Below are positions 16,711-26,168 of a stretch of 34,720 nucleotides of DNA, one piece after another (positions within the stretch are counted from its first letter, which is position 1; each line of letters starts with the position of its first letter). A program made the position numbers and the translations under genes. The stretch comes from an uncultured Bacteroidales bacterium (GTDB lineage: Bacteria; Bacteroidota; Bacteroidia; Bacteroidales; UBA932): contig CALUPD010000022.1 in the NCBI GenBank assembly GCA_944322605.1, forward strand, positions 1 through 34,720. Reading direction: 5' to 3'. Under the pieces are notes generated by a model. It made no database searches. It was not told the DNA's origin and was given only the letters and a program-made list of their open reading frames with translations.

Positions 16711-18297
16711 ATGATAGAAAACATACATCCGGACGAAGTGTCCGCCATATTATTGGAGCAACTGCAAAAACTGAACGCTCCGGTAGAACTCGATGAAATA
16801 GGCACCGTATTGGAAGTCAGCGACGGCGTAATCAGGATACACGGCCTTAGAAAAGCCAAGGCCGGAGAACTGCTTGAATTCGACAACGGAGTCAAGGCAA
16901 TGGTCATGAACCTGGAAGAAAACAATGTCGGCGCAGTTCTTCTCGGCCCGACGGACATGGTAGAAGAAGGAATGACCGTAAAACGGAGCCATAAGATAGT
17001 ATCCGTGAACGCCGGAGAAGGATTGCTCGGCAGGATCATAGACCCTCTCGGAGTGCCGATCGACGGAAAAGGAGAAATCGTGGGCAAATCCTACGAAATG
17101 CCATTGGAAAGGAAAGCTCCGGGCGTAATATTCAGAAGCCCTGTAAACCAGCCTCTGCAAACAGGCTTAAAATCGATAGACTCCATGATTCCTATCGGGC
17201 GCGGGCAAAGGGAACTTATAATCGGAGACAGGCAGACCGGAAAAACAGCCATCGCCGTAGACACGATTATAAACCAGAAGGAGCTTTATGAAAAAGGAGA
17301 ACCTATCTACTGCATATACGTAGCCATAGGGCAAAAGGCATCCACGGTGACATCCATAGCAAGGACTTTGGAAGAACACGGGGCAATGCCCTACACTACC
17401 ATAGTTGCCGCGACTGCCGCAGCACCTGCCGCCCTCCAATACCTTGCCCCGTTCGCCGGCGCCGCGATCGGAGAATATTACAGGGATACGGGAAGGCACG
17501 CCTTGATAATATACGACGACCTTTCGAAACAGGCAGTAGCATACAGGGAAGTGTCCCTGATTCTCAGACGCCCGTCAGGACGTGAAGCATATCCGGGAGA
17601 CATCTTCTATCTGCATTCACGCCTTCTCGAAAGGGCCGCGAAAATCATCGAACAGCAGGAAATCGCCGAACAGATGAACGACCTGCCGTCTTCGCTGAAA
17701 GGAAAAGTGAAAGGAGGCGGCTCTCTGACGGCCATGCCTATAATCGAAACGCAGGCAGGCGACGTATCGGCATATATTCCAACGAATGTAATATCCATTA
17801 CCGACGGGCAGATATTCCTCGACACGGACCTGTTCAACCAGGGATTCAGGCCGGCAATAAACATAGGAATTTCGGTATCGAGGGTCGGAGGCAACGCCCA
17901 GATCAAGGCAATGAAAAAGGTTGCCGGAACACTGAAAATAGACCAGGCGCAGTACAGGGAGCTTGAAAGTTTCTCGCAATTCAGCAGCGACATGGACGCG
18001 GTAACCGCGATGACCATCGACAGGGGCCGCAAAAACAACAGGCTGCTCGTGCAGCCGCAATACTCGCCTATGCCGGTAGGAGAACAGATAGCCGTATTGT
18101 ATTGCGGCATAAACGGGCTGATGAAAGACATCGATATCTCGCAGATCGATGAATTCCAGAAGGCATTTCTTGAAAACCTCAGGACCATGCACCGCAAGGA
18201 CGTGCTTGAACCGCTGTCCAAGGGAATATTGGATGATTCGATAACCGGCATAATCAAAAAAGAGGCATCGAGCATCGTAAAATCATTAAAAAAATAG
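16711..18297 (+). CDS. atpA: ATP synthase F1 subunit alpha
   Basis: The 528-residue non-catalytic nucleotide-binding subunit. Walker A is GDRQTGKT (about residues 170-177), [17 protein letters not shown] is the Walker B region, and [11 protein letters not shown] carries the arginine finger that completes the catalytic site on beta. The N-terminal helix VSAILLEQL binds delta. Eighteen nucleotides separate it from atpH and eight from atpG. The length is slightly above the 500-510 common elsewhere but usual for Bacteroidota. Confidence 0.97.
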   Translation: MIENIHPDEVSAILLEQLQKLNAPVELDEIGTVLEVSDGVIRIHGLRKAKAGELLEFDNGVKAMVMNLEENNVGAVLLGPTDMVEEGMTVKRSHKIVSVNAGEGLLGRIIDPLGVPIDGKGEIVGKSYEMPLERKAPGVIFRSPVNQPLQTGLKSIDSMIPIGRGQRELIIGDRQTGKTAIAVDTIINQKELYEKGEPIYCIYVAIGQKASTVTSIARTLEEHGAMPYTTIVAATAAAPAALQYLAPFAGAAIGEYYRDTGRHALIIYDDLSKQAVAYREVSLILRRPSGREAYPGDIFYLHSRLLERAAKIIEQQEIAEQMNDLPSSLKGKVKGGGSLTAMPIIETQAGDVSAYIPTNVISITDGQIFLDTDLFNQGFRPAINIGISVSRVGGNAQIKAMKKVAGTLKIDQAQYRELESFSQFSSDMDAVTAMTIDRGRKNNRLLVQPQYSPMPVGEQIAVLYCGINGLMKDIDISQIDEFQKAFLENLRTMHRKDVLEPLSKGILDDSITGIIKKEASSIVKSLKK

Positions 18298-18305
18298 GGT
18301 AAGCA

Positions 18306-19172
18306 ATGTCATCGCTCAAAGAACTGAAAGGCAGAATATATTCAGTGGACAAAATACTGAAAGTGACCTCTGCAATGAAAATGATCGCGTCAGCCAAGCT
18401 TCACAGGATGCAGGTCGTTTCGCAAAGCATATTCGCCTACGAGAGCAGTCTGCAAGATATTCTGAGCGGCATGCCGGACGAGGCATGCAATGACCTTGAA
18501 TACATGAGGACGGCCCAGGACCCGAAAAAAACGGTTCTGGCCGTATTCTCATCGAACTCAAGCATGTGCGGAAGCTACAATTCCAATATCGTGAAGCAGG
18601 CAGAACATATAATAAGGGAGAATCAAGGAAAATCATTGACAATCTATCCTATAGGAGCAAAGGCAGGTCAGTCGCTGATTAAAATGGCCGCTTCATCAGG
18701 GTTCGATGTAGACAGCAGGTTCATGCTCATAGGCGACAAGCCGACATATGAAAACTCATCTATGATAGCGGCAAGGCTTTCAGAGATATTCCTAAAAGGC
18801 GAAGCCGACAGGATCGAACTGCTTTACACCCATTCCAAATCCTTGGGAACGCAGGAAATCCGGCATTCATGCTATCTGCCGATCGTGCCGGATGCGGAAA
18901 ACCGGAAAAGCAATGCCGAATACATAATGGAACCAGGCGCAGCCGCCGTATTGGATAAGCTCATACCGAAAATCCTGTCCATCAGCATATACTCGAAATG
19001 GATAGATTCCGTCCTGTCCGAGAATGCCATACGTTCGGTAGCGATGCAGACGGCCACGGACAATGCCATGGACCTCAAGCAGGAGCTGTCTTTGAGCTAT
19101 AACAAGCTAAGGCAGCAGGCGATTACCAGCGAGCTTCTCGACATGGAAGCCGGAATGCTCGGCCAAAAATAG
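18306..19172 (+). CDS. atpG: ATP synthase F1 subunit gamma
   Basis: The 288-residue rotor shaft. The N-terminal helix SSLKELKGRIYSVDKILKV followed by TSAMKMIASAKLHRMQ and the C-terminal helix AMQTATDNAMDLKQEL plus YNKLRQQAITSELLDMEAG are the two conserved coiled-coil arms of gamma. The middle Rossmann-like part is more divergent, as usual. It is the last gene of the ATP synthase operon; no strong terminator is visible behind it, so reading into murF-alr is possible in addition to that gene's own promoter box. Confidence 0.95.
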   Translation: MSSLKELKGRIYSVDKILKVTSAMKMIASAKLHRMQVVSQSIFAYESSLQDILSGMPDEACNDLEYMRTAQDPKKTVLAVFSSNSSMCGSYNSNIVKQAEHIIRENQGKSLTIYPIGAKAGQSLIKMAASSGFDVDSRFMLIGDKPTYENSSMIAARLSEIFLKGEADRIELLYTHSKSLGTQEIRHSCYLPIVPDAENRKSNAEYIMEPGAAAVLDKLIPKILSISIYSKWIDSVLSENAIRSVAMQTATDNAMDLKQELSLSYNKLRQQAITSELLDMEAGMLGQK

Positions 19173-19206
19173 GCACGCGGCATAGACAACATATATAAAA
19201 ATACGC

Positions 19207-19214
19207 TATTTTTG
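19207..19214 (+). promoter_or_regulatory. Promoter -7 box before murF-alr
   Basis: TATTTTTG matches TAnnTTTG and lies 60 nt before the murF-alr ATG. No good TTG box is seen, so strength is uncertain. Confidence 0.4.
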
Positions 19215-19274
19215 ACATCCGGAAAGCAAGATTCCAGTACCGGAAACGGAAAACCGGCATAACTATACACGCAT

Positions 19275-21770
19275 ATGGAAGAATACGAAATATCGAAAAT
19301 AGCGCAGATCATCGGCGCGGACACATCGAACATATCGAACAGCCGGAGCATCGTCAAAGCCCTGCTTACAGACAGCCGGATGCTGTCATTTCCGGAAACG
19401 ACACTGTTCTTCGCCCTGAAGACCAAGTCAGGAGACGGGCACAGGTACATAAACGAACTGTACAACATGCGTGTCAGGAATTTCGTGGTGACGGAAATTC
19501 CCGACGGCGCGGAAAACATGCCGGAAGCCAATTTCTTGGTTGTCGGAGACTCATTGGCAGCCCTGCAAAAATTGGCGGCATGGCACAGGAAAAGGTTTTC
19601 CATTCCTGTTGCAGGCATCACTGGAAGCAACGGCAAAACAGTGGCAAAAGAATTCCTATACCAGCTGCTGCGCAAGGATTTCAACATAACGCGGTCGCCA
19701 AGAAGCTACAATTCCCAGATAGGCGTTCCTCTTTCAGTATGGGAAATCAATTCAAACAACACTCTCGCCATATTCGAAGCAGGAATTTCCCTCAAAGGGG
19801 AGATGGAAAAAATAGAAAAAGTCATCAAGCCGACTATCGGCATATTCATCGGCTTGGGGACCGCGCACCAGGAAAACTTCGGATCGCTCAAAGAGAAATG
19901 CCTTGAAAAGCTGAAACTGTTCAAAGACTGCGAAACAGTAATATATTCTCCCGACAATGAAACGGTAAAAGAATGCATGGCGGAAACCGCCCTTTCCGGC
20001 AAAGGATTCACCTGGAGCAGAAAAGACAGGAATGCGGATATTTATATAAATTCCGAAAGCATAGACGGCGACCACGCAACGATAATTTATACAGTGCGCG
20101 GAAAAACGCCCGACCGGATCACGATTCCTTTTTCAGATTCGGCATCAATAGAAGACGCCATATGCTGCATTGCCGCAATATGCCGCCTCTCTCCCGGAAT
20201 ACTTGAAGACAAGGACCGTTTCATGCACATGGAGCCCGTGGCCATGCGGCTTGAAGTCATCGAAGGCATAAACGGATGCCTGATAATCAACGACTCCTAC
20301 AATTCAGACTTCACATCTCTCTCGATTGCGCTCGATTTCCAGCAAAGCAGGAAGAAAAACAAAGAATATTCAAGCGTTATCATCCTGTCGGACATCCTGC
20401 AATCAGGAGAACAGCCGGATTCCCTATACAGGAAAGTGGCCGACCTCATAAAGCTGAAAAAAACGGACAAGGCAATATGCATAGGCCCGGAATTATATGC
20501 CCGCAGGCAAATGTTCGAAACAATGCCCGGGACGGAATTCTATTACGGCACGGATGATTTCCTGAATGCCTTCGACTCGTCTGATTTCGAAAACTGCCTG
20601 ATTCTCGTCAAGGGATCGAGGAATTTCCATTTTGAAAGAATCACGGAGAAATTGGAGCGCAAGGTCCACGAAACGATACTCGAAGTGAACCTTGACGCCA
20701 TAGTGCATAATTTGAATTATTTCCGTTCGCTCATTAAGCCGCAGACAAGGATAGTCTGCATGGTCAAGGCTTCGGCTTACGGGGCAGGCTCGCACGAGAT
20801 TGCAAAAACCCTTCAGGAACATCATTGCGACTATCTCGCAGTCGCGGTGGCGGACGAAGGGGTCGAACTCAGGAAAGAAGGCATAACGACACCGATCATG
20901 GTCATGAACCCCGAATTCGGGAGCTTCAACGTGATGTTCGAATACAATCTCGAACCTGAAGTCTACTGCTTCAGGCTATTGAGCGCATTGATAAAAGAGG
21001 CCGAGCACCGTGGCATAATATCCTACCCTATCCACATAAAGGTAGACACGGGAATGCACCGCTTGGGATTCGGGCACGATGAGATGGAAAAGGTTTGCGA
21101 AATGCTAAAGGGGCAGAACGCACTGTCAGTCAGATCCGTATTCTCCCATTTAGCAGGCAGCGATTCGCCGGTGCACGACGGATTCACGAGAATGCAGGCA
21201 GAAAGGTTCAAATACGCCGCATATGCCCTTGAAAACGGACTCGGGCATCCTGTAATAAAACACATACTGAATTCAGCCGGGATAGAAAGGTTTCCGGAAT
21301 ACCAATTCGACATGGTCCGCCTCGGAATAGGCCTATACGGAATCGACCCGTGCGAGACCCATGCCGCCGGAAACGGATTAAGGAGCATCAGCACCTTGAA
21401 AACGACGATATTGCAGATAAGGGACGTTCCTGCCGGCGATTCCATAGGATATGGAAGAAAAAGCTATGTGGACAGGGATTCGAGGATAGCTGTCATACCG
21501 ATTGGCTATGCCGACGGGCTGGACCGGCACTTGAGCAACAGGAAAGGCCATGTCCTGGTAAACGGGACGAAATGCCCGATAATAGGGAACATCTGCATGG
21601 ACGCGTGCATGATAGACGTAACCGGAGCAAAGGCGAACGAAGGCGACACCGTGATCCTGTTCGGGGAAGGGCTCGGCGTGCCGGAACTTGCAGACGGGCT
21701 CGGCACAATACCTTACGAAATCCTCACATCAGTATCTCCGAGAGTAAAAAAAATATATTACAAAGAATAA
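19275..21770 (+). CDS. murF-alr: Bifunctional MurF ligase-alanine racemase
   Basis: An 831-residue fusion. Residues about 1-455 are a Mur ligase: the ATP-binding loop is GITGSNGKT (about 113-121), NSQIGVPLSVW and FEAGISLKGEM follow, and INDSYNSDFTSL is the conserved ND.YN motif. Residues about 460-831 are alanine racemase: MVKASAYGAG carries the PLP lysine (usual form VVKANAYGHG), HIKVDTGMHRLGF and SIGYGRKSY supply the catalytic tyrosine region, and VIPIGYADGLDR follows. One protein therefore makes D-alanine from L-alanine and adds D-Ala-D-Ala to the UDP-MurNAc-tripeptide in peptidoglycan synthesis. D-Ala-D-Ala ligase is encoded elsewhere. This fusion is known in Bacteroidota. Confidence 0.93.
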   Translation: MEEYEISKIAQIIGADTSNISNSRSIVKALLTDSRMLSFPETTLFFALKTKSGDGHRYINELYNMRVRNFVVTEIPDGAENMPEANFLVVGDSLAALQKLAAWHRKRFSIPVAGITGSNGKTVAKEFLYQLLRKDFNITRSPRSYNSQIGVPLSVWEINSNNTLAIFEAGISLKGEMEKIEKVIKPTIGIFIGLGTAHQENFGSLKEKCLEKLKLFKDCETVIYSPDNETVKECMAETALSGKGFTWSRKDRNADIYINSESIDGDHATIIYTVRGKTPDRITIPFSDSASIEDAICCIAAICRLSPGILEDKDRFMHMEPVAMRLEVIEGINGCLIINDSYNSDFTSLSIALDFQQSRKKNKEYSSVIILSDILQSGEQPDSLYRKVADLIKLKKTDKAICIGPELYARRQMFETMPGTEFYYGTDDFLNAFDSSDFENCLILVKGSRNFHFERITEKLERKVHETILEVNLDAIVHNLNYFRSLIKPQTRIVCMVKASAYGAGSHEIAKTLQEHHCDYLAVAVADEGVELRKEGITTPIMVMNPEFGSFNVMFEYNLEPEVYCFRLLSALIKEAEHRGIISYPIHIKVDTGMHRLGFGHDEMEKVCEMLKGQNALSVRSVFSHLAGSDSPVHDGFTRMQAERFKYAAYALENGLGHPVIKHILNSAGIERFPEYQFDMVRLGIGLYGIDPCETHAAGNGLRSISTLKTTILQIRDVPAGDSIGYGRKSYVDRDSRIAVIPIGYADGLDRHLSNRKGHVLVNGTKCPIIGNICMDACMIDVTGAKANEGDTVILFGEGLGVPELADGLGTIPYEILTSVSPRVKKIYYKE

Positions 21771-21817
21771 GGCCGCAGCTTGGCACGCGCTCCGGCAAAC
21801 CAAAAAACAAACCACCT

Positions 21818-22429
21818 ATGCTGATAAAAATACATCCTGTCACGCCCAACGCAAGGGAAGTGGCGCAAACAGTAAAAATGCTCCGGGAAGGGGCTATAAT
21901 CATCTATCCTACGGACACGGTTTACGCCATAGGCTGCGACGCCCTGAATGTCCGCGCAGTAGAGGAAATCTGCCGCATAAAAGGCATAGACCCGAAAAAA
22001 AACAACCTGTCAATCATATGCAGCGATTTTTCCGATTTAAGCGAATATGTAAAAATCAGCGACGAAGCCTTCAAGCTGATGAAGCATAACCTGCCCGGCC
22101 CTTTCACTTTCATTTTGCCTGCAAGCAGCAATTTGCCGAAACTGTACAGAAGCAGGAAAGAAATAGGGATAAGGATTCCTGACAATAACATAACGAAAGC
22201 CATTGTATCGGAACTCGGGAATCCCCTTTTGTCCATGAGCCTCTATGACGACCACGGCACAAAAGGAGAATATGAAATATATCCTGACATGATATATGAA
22301 AAATACGGAAATCTTGCCGATGCTGTCATAGACGGCGGAGAAGGAGGGACAATCCCCTCTACTGTCGTTGATTGCACCGGAAGCTATTTCGAAATCCTGC
22401 GTGAAGGAAAAGGAACCCTTATCGAATAA
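21818..22429 (+). CDS. Sua5/YciO/YrdC-family protein, YciO-like
   Basis: A 203-residue protein starting at 21818, 47 nt after murF-alr; a much longer upstream reading overlaps that gene in another frame and is rejected. IIIYPTDTVYAIGCD is the family's substrate-binding start, GPFTFILPAS and GIRIPDN follow, and PSTVVDCTG is the STVVD motif that binds ATP in YrdC (TsaC). The middle (KNNLSIICSDFSDLSEYVKISDEAF) is closer to YciO than to TsaC. TsaC makes threonylcarbamoyl-AMP for tRNA t6A37; YciO-type proteins have weak or no such role in E. coli. Whether this is the cell's t6A enzyme depends on whether another YrdC/Sua5 gene exists elsewhere. Confidence 0.85.
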   Translation: MLIKIHPVTPNAREVAQTVKMLREGAIIIYPTDTVYAIGCDALNVRAVEEICRIKGIDPKKNNLSIICSDFSDLSEYVKISDEAFKLMKHNLPGPFTFILPASSNLPKLYRSRKEIGIRIPDNNITKAIVSELGNPLLSMSLYDDHGTKGEYEIYPDMIYEKYGNLADAVIDGGEGGTIPSTVVDCTGSYFEILREGKGTLIE

Positions 22430-22446
22430 GGCAGCTTATAAGAGGA

Positions 22447-23229
22447 TTATCTGCCTGCCTCGGACAGGCAGGCTTTGTCCAATTCGGCGGCAATGCCATC
22501 CGGCCATCCTGTTGCCGGAGCTGTGACCGTCACAGGCTCTTTCCGTACAGGATGATCGAACGTGATTTTGCCTGCATGCAATGAAATCCCGCCGTCCTTG
22601 TTCGAGCGCGGGGCGCCGTATTTCAAGTCTCCCTTTATCGGGCATCCTATCGCCGCAAGCTGGCATCTTATCTGATGATGCCTGCCCGTAAGCAGCTGTA
22701 CCTCTATAAGATAATACTTATCAGTAGCTTTCAGCACCCTGTATCTCAATTTCGCCTCTTTTCTGCCGGGAGCAGGCGCGCCGTAGGCGTAGGATTTATT
22801 CTGCTTTTCATTCCGTGAAAGATAATGGACAAGTTCCGCGCTCTCTTTTTCTGGCCTGGCGCAGACAAGGGCATAATAGAATTTCGACACGCCTCCGCAT
22901 CTGAAAGATTCGCTTAGCCGTTCCAATGCCTTGGAAGTCTTGGCAAAAACAGTAATGCCGCTGACCGGCCTGTCCAACCTGTGAGGAACGCCCATGAAAA
23001 CCCGGCCCGGCTTTGAATCCCTTTTCGCAATGAAAGCCTTTAGCGTTTCTCCCAACGGCTCGTCTCCTGTCTTGTCGCCCTGCACTATTTCTCCGACCCG
23101 CTTGTTGAACACAAGCACGTGGTTGTCTTCATAAAGTATGCGGGAAGCTATATCCGAATACTCTTTCTCCGATAGTTCGCGGTAAACTCCAGGCATGGCA
23201 GCCTTCGGTGAATTGGATTCTTTTTCCAT
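22447..23229 (-). CDS. RluA-family RNA pseudouridine synthase
   Basis: A 260-residue enzyme that isomerises uridine to pseudouridine in rRNA or tRNA. The catalytic aspartate is in PHRLDRPVSGITVFAKT (HRLDRxTSG motif with P for T), about residues 83-99. VSKFYYALVCARP and LIEVQLLTGRHHQIRCQLAAIGCPIKGDLKYGA are the conserved later motifs. There is no N-terminal S4 domain, so it is a short RluA-like member. It follows panB after 8 nt, so the two are probably co-transcribed. The RNA target cannot be told from sequence. Confidence 0.88.
   Translation of the reverse strand: MEKESNSPKAAMPGVYRELSEKEYSDIASRILYEDNHVLVFNKRVGEIVQGDKTGDEPLGETLKAFIAKRDSKPGRVFMGVPHRLDRPVSGITVFAKTSKALERLSESFRCGGVSKFYYALVCARPEKESAELVHYLSRNEKQNKSYAYGAPAPGRKEAKLRYRVLKATDKYYLIEVQLLTGRHHQIRCQLAAIGCPIKGDLKYGAPRSNKDGGISLHAGKITFDHPVRKEPVTVTAPATGWPDGIAAELDKACLSEAGR
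22453..22476 (+). terminator. Terminator-like hairpin after the YciO-like gene
   Basis: GCCTGCCT (22453-22460) pairs perfectly with AGGCAGGC (22466-22473) around CGGAC, followed by TTT. It lies inside the 3' end of the convergent pseudouridine synthase gene, 24 nt after the YciO-like stop. Confidence 0.55.
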
Positions 23230-23237
23230 GACACGGC

Positions 23238-24053
23238 CTAATATTGTTCCGATTCGTTCGGGAAATCCCCGTTTTTGACATCATTGACATACGACTCGAA
23301 AGCATTCAGGGCTTCATCGTGCATGTTGGCGTAACGTCTCAGGAAACGCGGCGAAAAATCATTCGTAAGCCCGAGCATGTCATGCATGACAAGAACCTGC
23401 CCGTCGACATATTTTCCGGCGCCTATGCCGATAACAGGTATTTTAAGCATTTGGGCCACTTTCTTTCCGAGCATTGCAGGAATCTTTTCAAGGACAAGAG
23501 CGAAGCATCCTGCTTTTTCAAGGGCTACTGCATCCTCGATCAGCCTGTTCGCTTCATCTTCTTCCCTTGCCCTCACGGCGTATGTGCCGAACTTGTGTAT
23601 GGATTGGGGCGTAAGGCCCAAATGTCCCATCACCGGTATTCCGGTGGACAATATCCTGTTTATGGACTCCATGACTTCGGAGCCTCCCTCCACTTTCACG
23701 GCATCGGCTTCCGACTCCTTCATTATGCGTATGGCGGAACTTACGGCTTCCCTCGAATTTCCCTGATATGAACCGAAAGGCATGTCCACCACGACCAAAG
23801 GATTCTTTACAGCCCTCATCACGCTTTGGGCATGGTAAATCATCTGGTCTATTGTTATCGGTATGGTCGTCTCATGCCCTGCCATGACATTGGCCGCGCT
23901 GTCTCCGACCAGAATTATGTCTATCCCTGCCTTGTCCACGATTTTGGCAAACGTGTAATCGTATGCCGTAATCATGGCTATCTTTTCGCCTTTTTGCTTC
24001 ATTTCCAAAAGCCTGCGGGTCGTAAGAACCCTTGCTTCGCCTTGTACTGACAT
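23238..24053 (-). CDS. panB: 3-methyl-2-oxobutanoate hydroxymethyltransferase (ketopantoate)
   Basis: A 271-residue enzyme that transfers a hydroxymethyl group from methylene-tetrahydrofolate to 2-oxoisovalerate, the first committed step of pantothenate and CoA synthesis. It is a TIM-barrel with family motifs: [19 protein letters not shown] near the start, [16 protein letters not shown] (magnesium-binding aspartate), KVEGGSE with catalytic Lys, [11 protein letters not shown], and [23 protein letters not shown]. The ATG at 24053 is chosen because homologues begin near SVQG..RVLTT. The other pan genes are not nearby; the adjacent pseudouridine synthase is functionally unrelated. Confidence 0.95.
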   Translation of the reverse strand: MSVQGEARVLTTRRLLEMKQKGEKIAMITAYDYTFAKIVDKAGIDIILVGDSAANVMAGHETTIPITIDQMIYHAQSVMRAVKNPLVVVDMPFGSYQGNSREAVSSAIRIMKESEADAVKVEGGSEVMESINRILSTGIPVMGHLGLTPQSIHKFGTYAVRAREEDEANRLIEDAVALEKAGCFALVLEKIPAMLGKKVAQMLKIPVIGIGAGKYVDGQVLVMHDMLGLTNDFSPRFLRRYANMHDEALNAFESYVNDVKNGDFPNESEQY

Positions 24054-24159
24054 TATGTTACTTTTTAAAATAAGTCTGCAAAACAATAAAATATTTACGA
24101 AATATGCAATCGCCGCTTGATTTTACAAATTAAAATATTTACATTTGGATACATAAAAA

Positions 24160-24186
24160 TAAGTATTTTACAGTACCTGATACTTA
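24160..24186. promoter_or_regulatory. Inverted repeat upstream of the hydrogenase operon
   Basis: TAAGTAT (24160-24166) and ATACTTA (24180-24186) are exact reverse complements with a 13-nt spacer, just upstream of the putative -33 box. It could bind a redox or anaerobiosis regulator; no known motif (for example Rex) is recognised. Confidence 0.35.
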
Positions 24187-24189
24187 GAC

Positions 24190-24219
24190 TTTGGTAAAAT
24201 ATCGCTCATATTATTTTCA
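24190..24219 (+). promoter_or_regulatory. Possible promoter of the hydrogenase operon
   Basis: TTTG (24190-24193), 18 nt, TATTTTCA (24212-24219): six of eight bases match the -7 consensus. Initiation near 24226 would leave a leader of about 10 nt before the ATG at 24237. Confidence 0.4.
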
Positions 24220-24236
24220 AATTAAAAATAGGACTA

Positions 24237-26144
24237 ATGAAAAAATTATCAGTAGAAGACCTTGAAGCGATCAGAAAAGCCGCAGAGTCCGATCTTCTCC
24301 TGCGCGAGAAAAGCAATTCCCTGCTCAGCGGGGAAAGCTCTGGACTGTCCATCGGCACTGATCACATGCAGCTTCTTGTCTGCGGCGGCACAGGATGCAA
24401 GGCGTCATCCAGCGCAGCCATCGTCGGGAACCTGCATAAAGCCATCGAAAAGCACGGCATATCCGGAAAAGTCGATGTGATAACCACAGGATGTTTCGGA
24501 TTTTGCGAGAAGGGACCTATCATAAAAGTCATCCCCGACAATACTTTTTACGTACAGGTCAAGCCTGATGATGCAGAAGAAATCATCGAATCGCACATCT
24601 TGAAAGGGCAACGCATAGAAAGGCTGCTCTACAAGGAACCGGAAACACAGAAATCGATAAGCGATTCGAAACACATGAATTTCTACCGCAAGCAGAAACG
24701 CGTGGCACTGCGGAATTGCGGCTTCATTGATCCTGAAAACATAAACGAATATATCGCCCGCAACGGATACCTGCCTCTCTCCAAATGCCTTTTTGAAAAG
24801 AACCCGCAGGACGTAATAGAGGAGATCAAAAAATCCGGACTCAGGGGACGAGGCGGCGGAGGATTCCCTACCGGCATGAAATGGGAGCTTACCGCAAAGC
24901 AGAAATCCGACATAAAATACGTAGTCTGCAACGCGGACGAAGGAGACCCGGGCGCATTCATGGACCGCTCGATAATGGAAGGAGACCCGCATTCCATAGT
25001 AGAAGCGATGACGATATGCGGCTATGCGGTAGGAGCCAACCACGGATTGGTATATATCCGTGCCGAATACCCTCTTGCGATACACAGGCTCCAGGTAGCC
25101 ATAAGGCAGGCGGAAGAATACGGACTTCTCGGCAATGACATCCTCGGAAGCGGATTCGATTTCCACATATCCATAAGATACGGCGCAGGAGCGTTCGTAT
25201 GCGGCGAGGAAACTGCCCTTATCCATTCCATGGAAGGAAAACGCGGAGAACCGACGATAAAACCTCCGTATCCGGCAGAAGCAGGATACATGGGCAAGCC
25301 GACAAATGTCAACAATGTCGAAACATTCGCCAATGTCCCTGTCATTCTGGAAAAAGGGGCCGAATGGTTCTCGCAAATAGGCACTGAAAGGTCAAAAGGG
25401 ACTAAAGTGTTCGCCTTGGCAGGTAAGATAAACAACGTGGGCCTTATCGAAGTACCGATGGGGACAACTTTGCGGGAAGTAATATATGAGATAGGAGGAG
25501 GAATAAAGAACGGAAAGAAATTCAAGGCAGTACAGACCGGAGGCCCTTCAGGCGGATGCCTTACTGAAAAACATCTCGATACTCCGATAGATTTCGACAA
25601 CCTGCTCGCGGCAGGCTCCATGATGGGTTCAGGAGGAATGATAGTCATGGATGAAGACGACTGCATGGTATCGGTGGCCCGGTTCTATCTTGATTTCACG
25701 GTAGAAGAATCCTGCGGGAAATGCACTCCGTGCCGCATTGGGAACAAGAGGCTGCTCGAAACCCTTAACAAAATCACTGAAGGAAAAGGGACGATGGAAG
25801 ATCTCGAAACGCTTGAAACTCTCGGCAAGATCATAAAGGACACGGCCTTGTGCGGACTCGGCCAGACATCCCCGAATCCCGTGCTTTCCACTCTTGAAAA
25901 CTTCAGGGACGAATATATCGCCCATGTCAAGAAAAAAGAATGTCCTGCAAAGCAATGCAAGGCCCTGCTGACATACGCCATAAATCCTACGAAATGCATA
26001 GGATGCCATATGTGCGCAAAACATTGCCCGGCAGAAGCAATCATAGGAACGACCAGAAAACCTCATGTAATCATAGCTGAAAAATGCATACGCTGCGGAA
26101 TGTGCGTTTCGAGATGCAAATTCGATGCTATTGTAATATGCTGA
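24237..26144 (+). CDS. hydB: NuoF-like flavoprotein subunit of NAD-linked [FeFe]-hydrogenase (HydB)
   Basis: A 635-residue multidomain subunit. Residues about 45-120 form a thioredoxin-like [2Fe-2S] domain (VCGGTGCKASS and TTGCFGFCEKGP). The NuoF core follows, with GLRGRGGGGFPTGMKW for NADH/FMN binding and NADEGDPGAFMDRSIME; its [4Fe-4S] cluster ligands are ESCGKCTPCRIG and TALCGLGQ. The C-terminus adds two ferredoxin clusters (CIGCHMCAKHCPAEA and CIRCGMCVSRCKFDA). This is the HydB layout of hydrogenases such as the electron-bifurcating HydABC enzymes. It would pass electrons between NAD(H), ferredoxin and HydA in the cytoplasm. Whether this enzyme truly bifurcates cannot be decided from sequence; a plain NADH-dependent hydrogenase is the alternative. 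It is first in the operon; hydA follows after 24 nt. Confidence 0.92.
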   Translation: MKKLSVEDLEAIRKAAESDLLLREKSNSLLSGESSGLSIGTDHMQLLVCGGTGCKASSSAAIVGNLHKAIEKHGISGKVDVITTGCFGFCEKGPIIKVIPDNTFYVQVKPDDAEEIIESHILKGQRIERLLYKEPETQKSISDSKHMNFYRKQKRVALRNCGFIDPENINEYIARNGYLPLSKCLFEKNPQDVIEEIKKSGLRGRGGGGFPTGMKWELTAKQKSDIKYVVCNADEGDPGAFMDRSIMEGDPHSIVEAMTICGYAVGANHGLVYIRAEYPLAIHRLQVAIRQAEEYGLLGNDILGSGFDFHISIRYGAGAFVCGEETALIHSMEGKRGEPTIKPPYPAEAGYMGKPTNVNNVETFANVPVILEKGAEWFSQIGTERSKGTKVFALAGKINNVGLIEVPMGTTLREVIYEIGGGIKNGKKFKAVQTGGPSGGCLTEKHLDTPIDFDNLLAAGSMMGSGGMIVMDEDDCMVSVARFYLDFTVEESCGKCTPCRIGNKRLLETLNKITEGKGTMEDLETLETLGKIIKDTALCGLGQTSPNPVLSTLENFRDEYIAHVKKKECPAKQCKALLTYAINPTKCIGCHMCAKHCPAEAIIGTTRKPHVIIAEKCIRCGMCVSRCKFDAIVIC

Positions 26145-26168
26145 TATTCCACATAAAACGACAAAGAA

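Noticed and set aside
21350..21817. Longer reading of the YciO-like gene upstream of 21818
   Set aside because: It lies inside murF-alr in another frame, and the family sequence begins at 21818 (MLIKIHPVTPN).
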